A stretch of DNA of 64,000 bases from Pleurotus djamor (lineage: Eukaryota > Basidiomycota > Agaricomycetes > Agaricales > Pleurotaceae), in NCBI GenBank assembly GCA_029747585.1, contig JAPEVF010000024.1, positions 120,157-184,156 on the forward strand. Direction: 5' to 3'. The position numbers and the translations under genes are program-made. Of the stretch, positions 38,301-48,722 are shown piece by piece; the stretch's first letter is position 1; each line of letters begins with the position of its first letter. The notes under the pieces were generated by a model. The model made no database searches, had not been told where the DNA came from, and was given only the letters and a program-made list of their open reading frames with translations.

Positions 38301-38354
38301 AAAGAGTCATCTGGTCATTGCCTCGACAGGGACGAAGATGCTACGAGCACATTT

Positions 38355-38639
38355 TCAGCCAATATGTCCAATCTTGTTGTAGCCACCGAAGGCCGGGCCG
38401 GAGCTTGCTCCACCACCACCATTAATGCTACCTCCAGCGGCAGAACCAGCGCCAACGCCTTTTCCAGAGTTGCCAGAGCCTTGGTTGTTGATTGTACCAC
38501 TGACGCCGGAGGCAGGGCGGGAGTATCCGTGCAGGAAAGTATCTCCTTTGTCTTGTTCATCCACTGTGGCTTCCATGGGCGCAGCCATGGTGAAAGTCAC
38601 GGCGGAGATGCCAAGCAAGACGTAGGTGAGGAATTGCAT
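38355..38639 (-). CDS. Small secreted Gly/Asn/Ser-rich protein, tandem copy 2
   Basis: 94 residues. Signal peptide MQFLTYVLLGISAVTFTMAA, then PMEATVDEQDKGDTFLHGYS and RPASGVSGTINNQGSGNSGK, a Gly/Ser tail (GAGSAAGGSINGGGGASSGP) and the end FGGYNKIGHIG. It shares with copies 3-5 the segment A-P-(M/I)-E-A-x-(V/M)-D-(E/G)-Q-D right after the predicted cleavage site, which may be a propeptide or anchor region. No cysteines. A single coding exon lies behind a leader exon at 38727-38768. The acceptor ATGCAG gives a 59-nt intron with CTGAC. Confidence 0.82.
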   Translation of the reverse strand: MQFLTYVLLGISAVTFTMAAPMEATVDEQDKGDTFLHGYSRPASGVSGTINNQGSGNSGKGVGAGSAAGGSINGGGGASSGPAFGGYNKIGHIG

Positions 38640-38726
38640 GCTTGCTGAAGATCGTTTGAATTTTTCTCTGCATTTACAAGGTTCAAGTCAGAATGTGTAT
38701 CGAAGTGCTGTGGAATATTGACTTAC

Positions 38727-38844
38727 TTTGCACGTATCGTTCGCTGCGAGTGCAGTGAAGAACTTCATTTCTCGATACCATAGGGTTTTTATAGCGTTGC
38801 GGAGCATATAGCCTCACCACTTACTCCCCCAACCGATGGAAGAC
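38727..38844 (-). promoter_or_regulatory. Copy 2 promoter and leader exon with upstream ORF
   Basis: TATAAAA at 38793-38787 is 25 nt from ATG 38768, which opens 14 codons (MKFFTALAANDTCK) ending at GTAAGT. Spliced to the acceptor at 38668, this frame stays open and overlaps the start of the secreted-protein ORF in another frame. The shared motif gatggaagac is at 38835-38844. Confidence 0.7.
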
Positions 38845-38849
38845 GCACA

Positions 38850-39760
38850 GTGATGAAGGTATCACTCGCGCCAGAACCTCGCCAGAACCACCGACGTCTG
38901 GGAATATACAGAGCGTCACACTAGTCTTTGTTATTGTTTTGGTTCTCCTCGGTCCCCGTGCATAATGGTAAGTTACCTCTTGCTAGATGTTGCTTCAACC
39001 CGTCTTCAAGGCTAATGGGCATTGAATAACAATGACTTCCAGGGAACTAATCCAAGGCCAGCAGCGTCGCGAATGGCCTCGAACATGTCATCTAGATAGC
39101 CTGTAGTATCTACCACTGGTTCCGTGGGGTGCTAGACCACAGTACGCTGAGCCCTCCGTTTTCAAGAGGCCTCTAGAAGTCATCGTTGGTCTCTCCTTTG
39201 AAGTTCAATGCAACCTTTCTGACAGTGATTCCAGATGTCGATATCTCAGCCAGCCTTTCTGTTCAGCATTGGGTGACAGAATGAGAGAACGCTAGATATG
39301 AAGACGCGAAAACTTGCAGGACGATCGCACCGTCCCCGTATTAGCATACATTGTAGCCTGAACCAAGGATCGACCAGAGGCAGAGAAAGTTTGATAAGTG
39401 GCCAAACATTCAAAGCTATTTACGCTGATAACGTAGGGATCCACCGAGGCGAATGTAAATCTCCCTGAGGAGACATACCGCTTCTATATTCAATGATGCG
39501 GACAGAGCGCTTCTTTGACTGTCCTTGACTAATTTCAGTTGATTCCAATGCTACCTAGCACAACCAGGATGTTTCCGCTTATGCTTCTAGGACAGGCATC
39601 GGCGGAGCCTCCCGGCCCCAGTTCGCACCTCAGCGCGTTCAAATTAAGATAGTCGTGATGCAAGGCCATAGCCCGACCGCCACGTTGTTCATCTCTATTT
39701 ACTTTTCGTTCGTCAATTTTTGTCTACAAGATACTTTGCTAGCACTCAACAGTGCCTTGT
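38850..39760. other. Intergenic duplicated spacer
   Basis: No gene is supported. The stretch 39040-39120 (ctaatccaaggccagcagcg and following) is similar to 41885-41945, showing that the spacer was duplicated together with the secreted-protein genes. Confidence 0.5.
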
Positions 39761-39870
39761 TCTAGGTCCTGGCTCGCATGTTGATCATGCACAAGCGTGC
39801 TTCATGCATGTCCCGGAAATCATCTGTGTATTNCGTCNTTACAAGGACCCAGACACTACGAGTACACAAT

Positions 39871-40188
39871 CTATCCAACATTTCCAAATCTATTGATGGA
39901 ACCGTCAAAGGCCGACGCAGAGCCAGCGGTCGCACTGCCGCCGCCGCCGCCAATGTTACCAGCACCAGAACCACCAGCGGCGAGACCGCTGCCCGAGTTA
40001 ATAGCACCTTGGTTGTTCGTATTACCGCTAACACTAGGGACAGCCGGCTGCACCACTTGCGGGCGATGAAGGATGATCGGGAGGAAAAGATTGCCTTTGT
40101 CTTGTTCATCCACATTGGCCTCCATGGGCGCAGCCAGAGTGAAGGTCATGGCGGAGATGCCAATTAAGACGTAAGTGATGAATTGCAT
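39871..40188 (-). CDS. Small secreted Gly/Asn/Ser-rich protein, tandem copy 3
   Basis: 105 residues. Signal peptide MQFITYVLIGISAMTFTLAA, then PMEANVDEQDKGNLFLPIIL, HRPQVVQPAVPSVSGNTNNQ, GAINSGSGLAAGGSGAGNIG and a tail ending DGSINRFGNVG. Closest to copy 4: both have the insert LFxPIxxxRPQVVxPxVPxV, absent from copies 1, 2 and 5. The ATG at 40188 is chosen over the in-frame ATG at 40212 because it begins the signal peptide shared by all copies. The leader exon is 40276-40317 and the intron is 62 nt, ending TATCCAG. Confidence 0.83.
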   Translation of the reverse strand: MQFITYVLIGISAMTFTLAAPMEANVDEQDKGNLFLPIILHRPQVVQPAVPSVSGNTNNQGAINSGSGLAAGGSGAGNIGGGGGSATAGSASAFDGSINRFGNVG

Positions 40189-40275
40189 GGCTGGGGATCG
40201 TCTGATTGTCACGCTGGATAGGAAATATTCAAAGTCAGAATATGCGTTGCTTTAGGTTCCCTGCTGTTGACTTAC

Positions 40276-40395
40276 TTTGCAAGGGTCGTTCGCTGCGAAT
40301 GCAATGCAGTAATTCATTGCTCGACACAACACCGTTTTTATACCCTTGTGGAGTATCAAGCCCCAGCAACTCACCCAACCGTCGTGATGGAAGAC
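40276..40395 (-). promoter_or_regulatory. Copy 3 promoter and leader exon with upstream ORF
   Basis: TATAAAA at 40342-40336 is 25 nt from ATG 40317, which opens 14 codons (MNYCIAFAANDPCK) ending at GTAAGT. After splicing, the frame overlaps the main start codon in another frame. The shared motif gatggaagac is at 40386-40395. A second shared block, gccagaaccaccgacgtctg, follows further upstream (near 40422). Confidence 0.7.
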
Positions 40396-40479
40396 ACACA
40401 ATGGCGAAGATACCTCTCCCGCCAGAACCACCGACGTCTGGGAACATATTAGGCGTCACACTCTTGTAGTCTAGTCCTT

Positions 40480-41060
40480 GCTATTGGGTCGATTCTCCTC
40501 GGTACCCAGGTCCCCATGCACGACTATGTCGTAAGTTTGTGCTTGCTAAACGTTGCACCAAACTGTTAGCTATCGAATTTGAAGAGCGATGAATTCAAAG
40601 CGAATGCTTTTCCCGAGACCAGTGACAAAGCGAATAACGAACAAGTGTCCAGCATCCGTCACTAATCAGAGAAGCACAAGGCGCTTCTAACGCTGGCTAT
40701 TTGGTATGATGCTGTTCTCTCCCTCATTCTTCACAACGGATCCTAACGGCTCTCATCCATGCTTCTAGGTGCCATAACAAGAGGCTTCCAAAGAGTGTAT
40801 ACTCGCCTGCGGCTGATAACGTTCATTTGAGGTGGACTTTTCTAGACAAAATTTACCGTTCTGAGACTGTATCCACCCAAGCACAAGATCGAGCTCATCT
40901 TTGACCATGCCAGAGCGGTTCATTCCAATGTCTCCCCGCACAACTACGAGTTTGTCACTTATGCTTTAAAACGTACCAGATCACCAAACCCTCCAAAATC
41001 AAGACAGGCGTGCATATGTTGGTTCGTCCTCTTCATCCAACTCCACTGCACTCAACGAGG
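40480..41060. other. Intergenic spacer in the secreted-protein array
   Basis: No gene seen. The stretch contains short segments similar to other spacers of the array (e.g. 'tgcttctagg' near 40760 and 39580). Nothing else is supported. Confidence 0.45.
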
Positions 41061-41182
41061 CCTTCAATTAGTACGACTTGTACCTGAGGCTTGATCGATC
41101 GTACAAAGCTCGGGCTTTTCTCAATAACCATCTGTTCATTGGTGCGACGAGGAGCCATATACTACGACTCGGAGTACATGAT

Positions 41183-41497
41183 TCAGCCAACATGACCAAA
41201 ACTATTCTCGCTGCCGTTGAAAGCCGAGGCAGTACCAGAGCTTGCATTACCACCGCCGCCAATGTTACCAGCGCCAGAACCACCCGCAGCAATACCACTC
41301 CCTGAATTGACAGCGCCCTGGTTGTTGGTGTTACTGTTGACAGTAGGGACACTAGGTCGCACCACTTGCGGGCGGGGGACGACGATCGGGATGAAGAGAT
41401 CCCCTTTGTCTTGTCCGTCCATTTTGGCTTCTATGGGCGCAGCCATAGTGAATGTCAATGTCGACATGCCAAGTATGACGTAGGTGATGAATTGCAT
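41183..41497 (-). CDS. Small secreted Gly/Asn/Ser-rich protein, tandem copy 4
   Basis: 104 residues. Signal peptide MQFITYVILGMSTLTFTMAA, then PIEAKMDGQDKGDLFIPIVV, PRPQVVRPSVPTVNSNTNNQ, GAVNSGSGIAAGGSGAGNIG and the end NGSENSFGHVG. Nearly collinear with copy 3 over its whole length, so these two are the most recent duplicates. The upstream in-frame ATG (41575) is rejected because the segment between is the leader intron and 5' flank. The leader exon is 41597-41638; the intron is 68 nt, ending TATACAG. Confidence 0.83.
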   Translation of the reverse strand: MQFITYVILGMSTLTFTMAAPIEAKMDGQDKGDLFIPIVVPRPQVVRPSVPTVNSNTNNQGAVNSGSGIAAGGSGAGNIGGGGNASSGTASAFNGSENSFGHVG

Positions 41498-41596
41498 GGT
41501 TGACAAAGTCCTTCGTTTGACTTCTATTCTGTATAGGAAATGTTCAGGCTCGAATGCTTGTGTCTTTTGAATCAATCCTTAGGATCGTTGACTTAC

Positions 41597-41708
41597 TTTG
41601 CAAGACTCGTTTGCTGCGAGTGCAGTGGAGAACTTCATGGTTGATGGCCGATATGGCTTATATATTGTTACGGAGTATCCAGCTCCTCCTAAGGTCGTGA
41701 TGGAAGAC
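41597..41708 (-). promoter_or_regulatory. Copy 4 promoter and leader exon with upstream ORF
   Basis: TATATAAG at 41664-41657 is about 26 nt from ATG 41638, which opens 14 codons (MKFSTALAANESCK) ending at GTAAGT. Spliced at 41529, the frame stays open past the main ATG in another frame. The shared motif gatggaagac is at 41699-41708. Confidence 0.7.
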
Positions 41709-41769
41709 GCGTGAGGTTGAAAATATCTCTCGCGCCAGAACCACCGACATACTGGGCGTCACACTAAAT

Positions 41770-42400
41770 CTTGTTCTCTTCGGTTTCCACGCATGACGAT
41801 GTCGTAAGTACTTTCTTGCTAAACGCTGCGTCGACCTGTCGTCAAGCCTGACAAATATCGAATACCATTGAGTTCCAGGAGTCTACTAATCCAAGGCCAG
41901 CAGCGATGCGAATAACGAGCACGCCATCTATCCTCTAGCATCTCCAGCGCGGTAGCACTAGTTTCGAGTGGTAGAGTAGGTTGTTCGCAGTGCCCTCCGT
42001 TTTGTTGCTGCTAGAAGTCATTGTTTCCCTCTTCGATGCAGCCTTTCTGACCCATGCTTGCAGATACTGATATTTGCACCATTGAACGATTCCTCTCAAG
42101 ACTGGGCGATATATGGGAGAACTTCGCGTATGATTTATGAAGACGCGAAAAATTACAGTGGGACTCTCCTGCCCCATTATTAGCAGTATGGAGATAGCGA
42201 TAGATCGGAGAAACTTCTACCCAGTGACCGTTCGAAACTGCTTTGCATCATCTACTATATATACGTTAGCCCAGGCAATTGCAGATTTTATAGAGACATA
42301 CCCTTCTGTATTCAACTTTGTGAGCTGAGCTCTCCTTCGTCCGCAATTTCATGCCATTCCGACACCGCACAAATCAGGATGTGTATCATCTGTGCATTGC
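41770..42400. other. Intergenic duplicated spacer
   Basis: No gene is supported. It holds the second copy of the spacer block seen at 39.0-39.1 kb (ctaatccaaggccagcagcg at about 41888) and ends shortly before copy 5. Confidence 0.45.
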
Positions 42401-42438
42401 TTCAAAGAAGATACTACGGGCACGCAATTCGACCGGTA

Positions 42439-42690
42439 CTACGGACGTCCGATACTATTGTTGCCATTGCTGTTCCCGCCAGAGTTCCCACCACCAGCAC
42501 CACCCCCAATGCCACCACTATGACCACTAGTAACACTACCGAAGCCAAACCCTCCTCCAGAGTTTCCAGAGATCTGAGTATTTTTATTACCACCGCCGTT
42601 GTCTTGTTCATCTACTGTGGCTTCCATGGGCGCAGCCATGGTGAAAGCCATGGCGGAGATGCCAAGTAAGACGTAGGTGATGAATTGCAT
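42439..42690 (-). CDS. Small secreted Gly/Asn/Ser-rich protein, tandem copy 5
   Basis: 83 residues, the shortest copy. Signal peptide MQFITYVLLGISAMAFTMAA, then PMEATVDEQDNGGGNKNTQI, SGNSGGGFGFGSVTSGHSGG and GGNSGGNSNGNNSIGRP at the C-terminus. The signal peptide and VDEQD segment match copies 2-4, but the tail has its own Gly/Asn repeat register, so the tail evolves fast while the secretion signal is conserved. No cysteines. Confidence 0.8.
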   Translation of the reverse strand: MQFITYVLLGISAMAFTMAAPMEATVDEQDNGGGNKNTQISGNSGGGFGFGSVTSGHSGGIGGGAGGGNSGGNSNGNNSIGRP

Positions 42691-42779
42691 GCTTGCTGGG
42701 GATCGTTTGACTTTTACTCTAGAGTAGGAATATTCAAGTTAGAATATGTGTCCCTGTAGGTACTCTGCTGTAGACTTAC

Positions 42780-42900
42780 TCTGTAAGAGTCGTTTGCTGC
42801 GAGTGCAGTGCAGAACTATGGGACTCGACGCGACAAGTTTTTATACTTGGGCCGGGGATGGAGTCGAAGCGGTTCCCAGTGAACGGTCGCGATGGAAGAC
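42780..42900 (-). promoter_or_regulatory. Copy 5 promoter and leader exon, upstream ORF lost
   Basis: TATAAAA at 42845-42839 and the shared motif gatggaagac at 42891-42900 are kept. The 42-nt leader segment (42780-42821) is clearly homologous (ctgcactcgcagcaaacgac on the minus strand) and ends at GTAAGT. The ATG position reads CCA and the next codon is TAG, so the upstream ORF is destroyed in this copy only. Confidence 0.65.
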
Positions 42901-43440
42901 GCGCAAAGACGAAGACATCCCTCGTGCCAGAACTACCAACATCCGATTCTATATGTCCGGTTATATACAGGGCGTCGCACCCTAGTGGTTGGTAGTGGTT
43001 CAATTCTTTTCGGTTCCCAGGCACGGAGGCCAGTCACCGACGAGAATGAACACAGAACGTAGCATCTAGCACCTCCATTCATTAGTATTCAATTGAATGG
43101 AGATGCGCTAGAGCACGTTGCTCGTGGTAGCCTCTGTCTTCGTGGCTGCTAGAAGTCGTCTGGCACTTCAGGTCTCCTCGGTTGAACCCTTGAGATATCG
43201 AGACATTTCTGTGCAAGACTGGGCCAAGGATAAGAAAGTATCGGAGAAGAAGCTCAATGTGGAAGCCCGGTGACTGAGAGACGAAGAAGACGAAAGGAAC
43301 CAACTTGGTGTGTAGGCGCCGTGCTCTGACACTAAGCGCCGAATAATACAAGCCACAACAAACTCCTTCAACGCAATCTTCGCCACCGACACCACACAAA
43401 GTCATCCTCAAGACCTCAAGACCACCGTTCATTCAAAAGT

Positions 43441-43572
43441 GAGTATCCACGTTTGATGCTAAGGCGAAATACCGGCTGGCTGTCGACTCTGTAATGCAGA
43501 AACTGCGTTTTGGGCGATGGATGCTGGTTGGGTAGTCTAGATGACGCAGAGCGCTGACTTTGGTTTGGTTAG
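43441..43572 (+). other. 5'-UTR intron of the eL20 gene
   Basis: Donor AAAA/gtgagtatcc at 43441 and acceptor ggttag just before the start ATG at 43573. There is no ATG in the preceding leader, so the intron is untranslated. Such first introns are common in highly expressed fungal ribosomal-protein genes. Confidence 0.7.
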
Positions 43573-44348
43573 ATGGGCCTCCAAGAATATCAGGTCGTCG
43601 GTCGCCATCTCCCCACCGAGCATGAGCCCACCCCCAAAATCTACCGCATGCGCATATTTGCCCCCAACGAGGTCGTAGCCAAGTCTCGTTTCTGGTATTT
43701 CCTTAGGTGCGTTATCAGGCCAAAATCAACATATCCGAAATCTGAATTTCGTCTAGGCAGTTGAAGAAGGTCAAGAAGGCCAGTGGTGAAATCATTGGCG
43801 TCAACGTTGTACGTAGACTTTTTATCCATTTATCCCACAAGTAGTCCCTAGCAGCCGTTCAAGTGGCAGGCGGATGGGCATTGCTGACATTACCCCCTTC
43901 CCGGTCACCTCCATCGTATCTGATGTGATTTCCGTGGTTGCTTTTATCCATTTCCTATCCGTATAGATCCACGAGAAGAAGCCTGCCAAGGTTAAGAACT
44001 TCGGTGTCTGGCTCCGTTACGACTCTCGCTCTGGCACCCACAACATGTACAAGGAGTTCCGTGAACTCTCTCGTGCGGATGCCGTCAAGAGCGTGTACCA
44101 GGACATGGCTGCCAGACATCGTGCCCGCTTCCGCTCCATCCACGTACGTTCATTGCTTTGAAGCATCCCCGATGCCCCCCACTCATTGTGTGTCCTAGAT
44201 CCTCCGTGTTGTTGAGATCGAGAAGTCGGAAGACGTTCGCCGCCCATACATCAAGCAATTGATGGAGCCTGGCCTCAAATTCCCTCTTCCCCACCGTGTC
44301 GTCAAGGCTCGCTCTACCTTCGCTGCCTCCCGCCCGGCCACTTTCTAA
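43573..44348 (+). CDS. RPL20: 60S ribosomal protein eL20 (L18a/L20)
   Basis: Component of the large cytosolic ribosomal subunit. Four coding exons with clear borders: 43573-43706, 43757-43808, 43967-44143 and 44199-44348. The product begins [20 protein letters not shown], then [80 protein letters not shown] and so on. It ends [22 protein letters not shown]. Length of about 170 residues and all conserved blocks match eL20. The promoter lies between the array's fifth copy and this gene. Confidence 0.97.
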
Positions 44349-44668
44349 ATGGTTGGATATATTTGGCGATTATGTTGGAGGTCCCCTTCGTTATGTAAAC
44401 CTGTATGCATCTACAGTCATGCTTATGCCCAAAACAACGAACGCTCACTGGTGGTCCACCTTATTCTGGTCTGGTGAATCTCTCTTGAAAAGTGAAAAGT
44501 CTTCATCTTGGCATGGGCTTTGGTTGCGTACCAGGAGTAAGCCCACGAATACACCCCTCCCGAAAATTGTCGTCGAAGGTGTCACCTGTGTTCTATTGTG
44601 GGTATGACAGGATGATACGAGGGCTACATTCCACCAGACGATGTACTTTATGGCCATGCCTTCCAAGC

Positions 44669-46957
44669 TCAGACCTGCCATTCCCCTTTGATAATATCTG
44701 CCGCACGCTCAGCTACAACATACACCGCTGCTTGGGGATGTGCAGCCGGAATATGGGGCTACATGCAGGCTCGTCAACAGGACATCCTCAACATCGTGAA
44801 ACCAATAAACCACTCAACGATAACAGACGCATCGACAATCCGCAGATTGGACGCTCCTTTAACCTTGAGGTCGGGATCCGTCACGCCCCAACTCGCGTTC
44901 TTAGGGGACATCGAAGCCGACGAGACAACATGCAATCCCGCTCCTGCCGATCCTCGGATATACGCGTCAAGCTCATCGTCGTTGAATGCTGCGATATCAA
45001 CGGTCGGCTCGAGGATGTATCCATCCCAAGCAGGTTGATCAAGGAACCTGACTATAGCACGAAGGCCCTCTCGAGCTGTGAATTGATCGAACTCATGGCT
45101 CAGCAAGCCGAGGTCAATGACAGGAGAGCTGAAGGGATCGGCTGAATTGATGGTAAGGGTACCACCTAGACGCTCTTTGAGATGTCAAGCGCTACGTGCG
45201 TAAGATTCACCGACTTACGAGAGGCCGGAGAAAGTAACGTCGCACCAACCGAGATGTAGTTTCCGGTTGGCGGTGTCCCAAGGAGAAGTCCGTTCTGAAA
45301 ATAATCTACTGTCAGTAAGTCTTTTCATCAACTGAATGTAAACATACAGTGAACAGTAGTTCATAGTGTCCAGAGTTCGGACCAGCGGTTGTATCAGGAT
45401 ATTCATTGAAAATACTGGCGTCGTTGGGAAGCCTCAAAGCCCCAAGAGCATTGGTAACACCCCCAGCAAAGGGCCCCGTCCCAAATTGTTCCCATTCCTC
45501 GAGGTACTGGTCCATCAATACTTGATCCCGGAATATCGTGTCATACGTATCCGTGTCATCAACAAGCCAAGCGGCACCAATGCCAACATGATCGGTCAAA
45601 TTTTGACCAACAGATGGGAGATGGTGAGTTGGAGTAATACCCAATGCTTCGAGAGCAACTTGATCTCCGATCCCAGAATGCAGGAGAATGGATGGGGTGG
45701 CGATGGCTCCCGCGGAAAGGATAACATCCTTACTTGCCATCAACGCCTGAAGGGGGCCCGGGACACCTTCAGCAAAGCGGGGACTCAGATTAATTCGTCA
45801 TCTCAGGAAATTGAAACGGCTCACCATCGACTATTTCAGCAAATTCAACTTTATTGAATTTCTTCGGGGTCGATTCCAAGACGCGCGTTACTCTCGTGTT
45901 TAGCAGGATGTGGAGGTTGGGCCGACTGATGAACTGGGGTCCAAGGTAAGACGTTGCAGCACTATCACGTCGGGCGTTATGTGTAACAGTGAATTGGGCC
46001 CAACCTAAAGTAAGTGTTGGGTGTTACACATGGTTATCGTTCGTACGGTGTGGTCACTCACCAACTCCAATGGTATTGCCTGAGTTATGGTCCAAGTTGA
46101 ATGGAAATTCAGTGCCGTCTTGCAGGGATTCCATAACTCTTTGGTCAATAGACCGGGGATATCCTGGGAGAGAAACAGAAAGTACACCATCATATCCATG
46201 AGCCGACGGATCGAACTGTCCAGTCGTGTCGTGGTTATCAGGTGGCTCAGTCCATCTTTCGTTCTAATAAAGGGAGCAGACGACCCGTTAGCGTTGCGTC
46301 GGAGGATGAGCTCTTTGCCCTACCCTTTGGAAGTATGGTTGTAAATTTGTCCAAGACCAACCATCATCCCCCGTTATTTCTGCGATCCTGTTGTAATCAT
46401 CTGAAGAGCCTCTAGTATACGAAGATCCATCTGTTAAAGTGTAGGCCGTCAGTTGAAGCCTGGTGTTCGAAGTGTCAATGTATCTCACGGATAGAAGTAC
46501 TCCCACCCAGGACGTGCCCGCTTGGGAAGGTGATAATTCGGTCGTCGAGGGAAGCTTGCGCAACGGTGGTATAATTCCAGTCATACTGGGTCCCCCACGT
46601 GTTGATCCAGAGGAATGGTTGCTCGAGCGAAATGTCATCATTCCTAAAGGTTGTGGTGGATAAGCTAAGATGTAAGAATGCGTTAAAATGCAACTTACAA
46701 TGGTCCAGCCTCGATGATCAATACCTGGAAAGCTGGGTTCTCAGAAAGTCTGTTGGCTACGACACTGCCAGCAGCTCCACCTGTACAACCATACATGAGC
46801 GGTAGGACTTTCCACGAAGAATAACGCGCTTACCTCCGACGACGATAAAGTCATAGGTAGCAGCCAAATTGCTACTGGACTGTATTATCACAGCTCCAGT
46901 AGGTAGGGTCGCATAGCATACAGCGAGACAGACGATGCTGAGAAGATTTCTAGCCAT
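44669..46957 (-). CDS. Secreted GMC oxidoreductase 1 (aryl-alcohol oxidase / pyranose dehydrogenase type)
   Basis: FAD enzyme that oxidises alcohols or sugars outside the cell; in wood- and litter-decay fungi such enzymes supply H2O2 or feed quinone cycles. Signal peptide [20 protein letters not shown]. The FAD-binding Rossmann start [10 protein letters not shown] is followed by an intron. Family signature 1 region: [20 protein letters not shown] then [11 protein letters not shown]. Signature 2 region: [49 protein letters not shown]. The C-terminal active site has [20 protein letters not shown] (catalytic His position), then [20 protein letters not shown]. This joins over a GTTGAG..CATGTAG intron to [20 protein letters not shown] (second His), ending KGEWQV at 44669. 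About ten short introns; intact. Oxidase versus dehydrogenase cannot be decided by eye. Confidence 0.9.
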
Positions 46958-46999
46958 ATTTCGGGATCCTGGGACTGAAGAATGTGTTTCTTTCGTCTT

Positions 47000-48715
47000 A
47001 CGATTTATAGACCTCACAAAGGCTCGCATGGCCAAGCAAAATGCAGCAAACCTACGGCAAGCCTCTTGCGTGTATTACTGGCACAGTTGTCGGGTAACCA
47101 CTGCGGATTCGAGCCTGTCTTTCGCGCAGATCGTCAGCTCCATGCGTTTGTGTGTCGACCCCGTTGAGCATTCATGGGAGTATTGCGCTGGGTCGTTGTC
47201 TGTATATGGCAGGCAGATCCCTCCATCACGGCTCCAATATGCGAGTCGGCTTCCAAGAAAGCAGTTGTCTGTGTCGATCCTTTTCCTCCGATATCGGGAC
47301 ATAACGTGTATGCACATTGCAGCGCAGAGATGGCTCGGTAGTCGAAGACTTGCCAGTTGCGGATTGACTAAAGACTAGATAGTTGAATAGCAAGACAGAG
47401 GAGCTACTGACTCGGATCCTAGATTCAAGCTACATGATGCTGGGATCGGACGATGGAGCGGGCATGAAGGTTTACGGCGGCCGACTCAGCTTGCAAGGAC
47501 GAAGCTCGGGGCTCCGACTCGGGGACGACTATCCTTTCCAGCATTGACTTCTCCGTGAGAGTGTATGCTTCCTGAGAGACACATAGGATGTGCTTGCTTG
47601 GAGAGAACGCTGGTGTTAGATGATGATTCCTGAGACTAGTTTACTAGGAGAAGGTTTGGGTTTGAACTCCTTTTTTTTACATGTGACCTATATACAGCCA
47701 CCTCCTTTACTTCGCTTATTACCGACTTCATTATTTCGCTAAGCCGAAGCTCTCACCAAAAACCTTTCGTTGTTCAAATGGTGTTCGAGATATCCATCAG
47801 TGTGCTGAGATAGAGCGAATCCATGATGGCTCCCATGTTCTTCGGAAGACCACATTTTCACCAAGGCGAATCTTCGCAGGCAGCGTAGTCACCGTTCTTC
47901 GGGACATGTCTGATGCCGTGGCGACCCCAGCGAGCGAATATGTCGCCAAGGCAGAACTACCGCAGGAATTGATGTTCCTCAAAGAGGGGATATGGAGGGG
48001 AGTCGGTGATGAGGGAGGAGAACTTGGTGTGCGAATGATCATTGAGATAGTAGACAGTTAAAATTCAACAAATATGAGCCTTGAGTACTAGTGAGCGTAT
48101 GAGCCTAAACGAAAAGGGATGAGCTCGAGCAAAGACAAACAGACTAAACGCACGACTGGTTTGAGATTTGTGTGGTTGAAAGCCATGTGGTGAAAATGGG
48201 GGTGGTCGGGGGTGGCTTTCTCGATTTGCCCGTGTCCTTCGGACGCGATGTTACCCCATCCTTACTACGATTGTCATTATTTCTCGAGTAAACATATTTT
48301 CGCCATGATTTACCAAGCTTCATTTACCAATTAGTCTCAGGTGTTGCCATATTTATATGGCCCTTCGTTCGTTATTCAGGACGTAAATAGGACGCTACAA
48401 CTGCGCCACGAAAATGAACATAGGGGGCGGACTTAGGGAAACGGAAATTCATGGGCTCAAAGGATGGCGAACGTGAAGAGACGAGGTGGCGAAGTTTACA
48501 TTTACATGGCTCAAGATGGAGATGGTACGGTTTCAAAGTAGCCGGAAAGTCATCAAAGTGTTTGCAAAATCGGCATCAAATAGAAGCAAAAATATGATTT
48601 GATTCTACGTAAGTCCATGGAGGGTGAATGAGTGTACTGTCCAAGTATAGAGTGATATATATGAAGGAAGGAAAAGAAGGGAATACGAAAAGTTCAATTT
48701 TCGCGGGAAATTTGA
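47000..48715. other. Intergenic between the two GMC genes
   Basis: Contains the promoter of GMC gene 1 (near 47.0 kb). A minus-strand frame at 48042-47797 (ending AKIRLGENVVFRRTWEPSW) has no recognised family. A T8 run sits at about 47669-47677. No gene is supported. Confidence 0.45.
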
Positions 48716-48722
48716 ACATCGA

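Noticed and set aside
41498..41575. In-frame upstream ATG extending secreted-protein copy 4 by 26 residues
   Set aside because: The extension covers the inferred leader intron and acceptor and would bury the signal peptide; the other copies do not share it.
47600..47680. B-box-like gggtttgaactcc followed by a T8 run, resembling a pol III gene
   Set aside because: No A box upstream and no cloverleaf could be drawn; chance resemblance is more likely.
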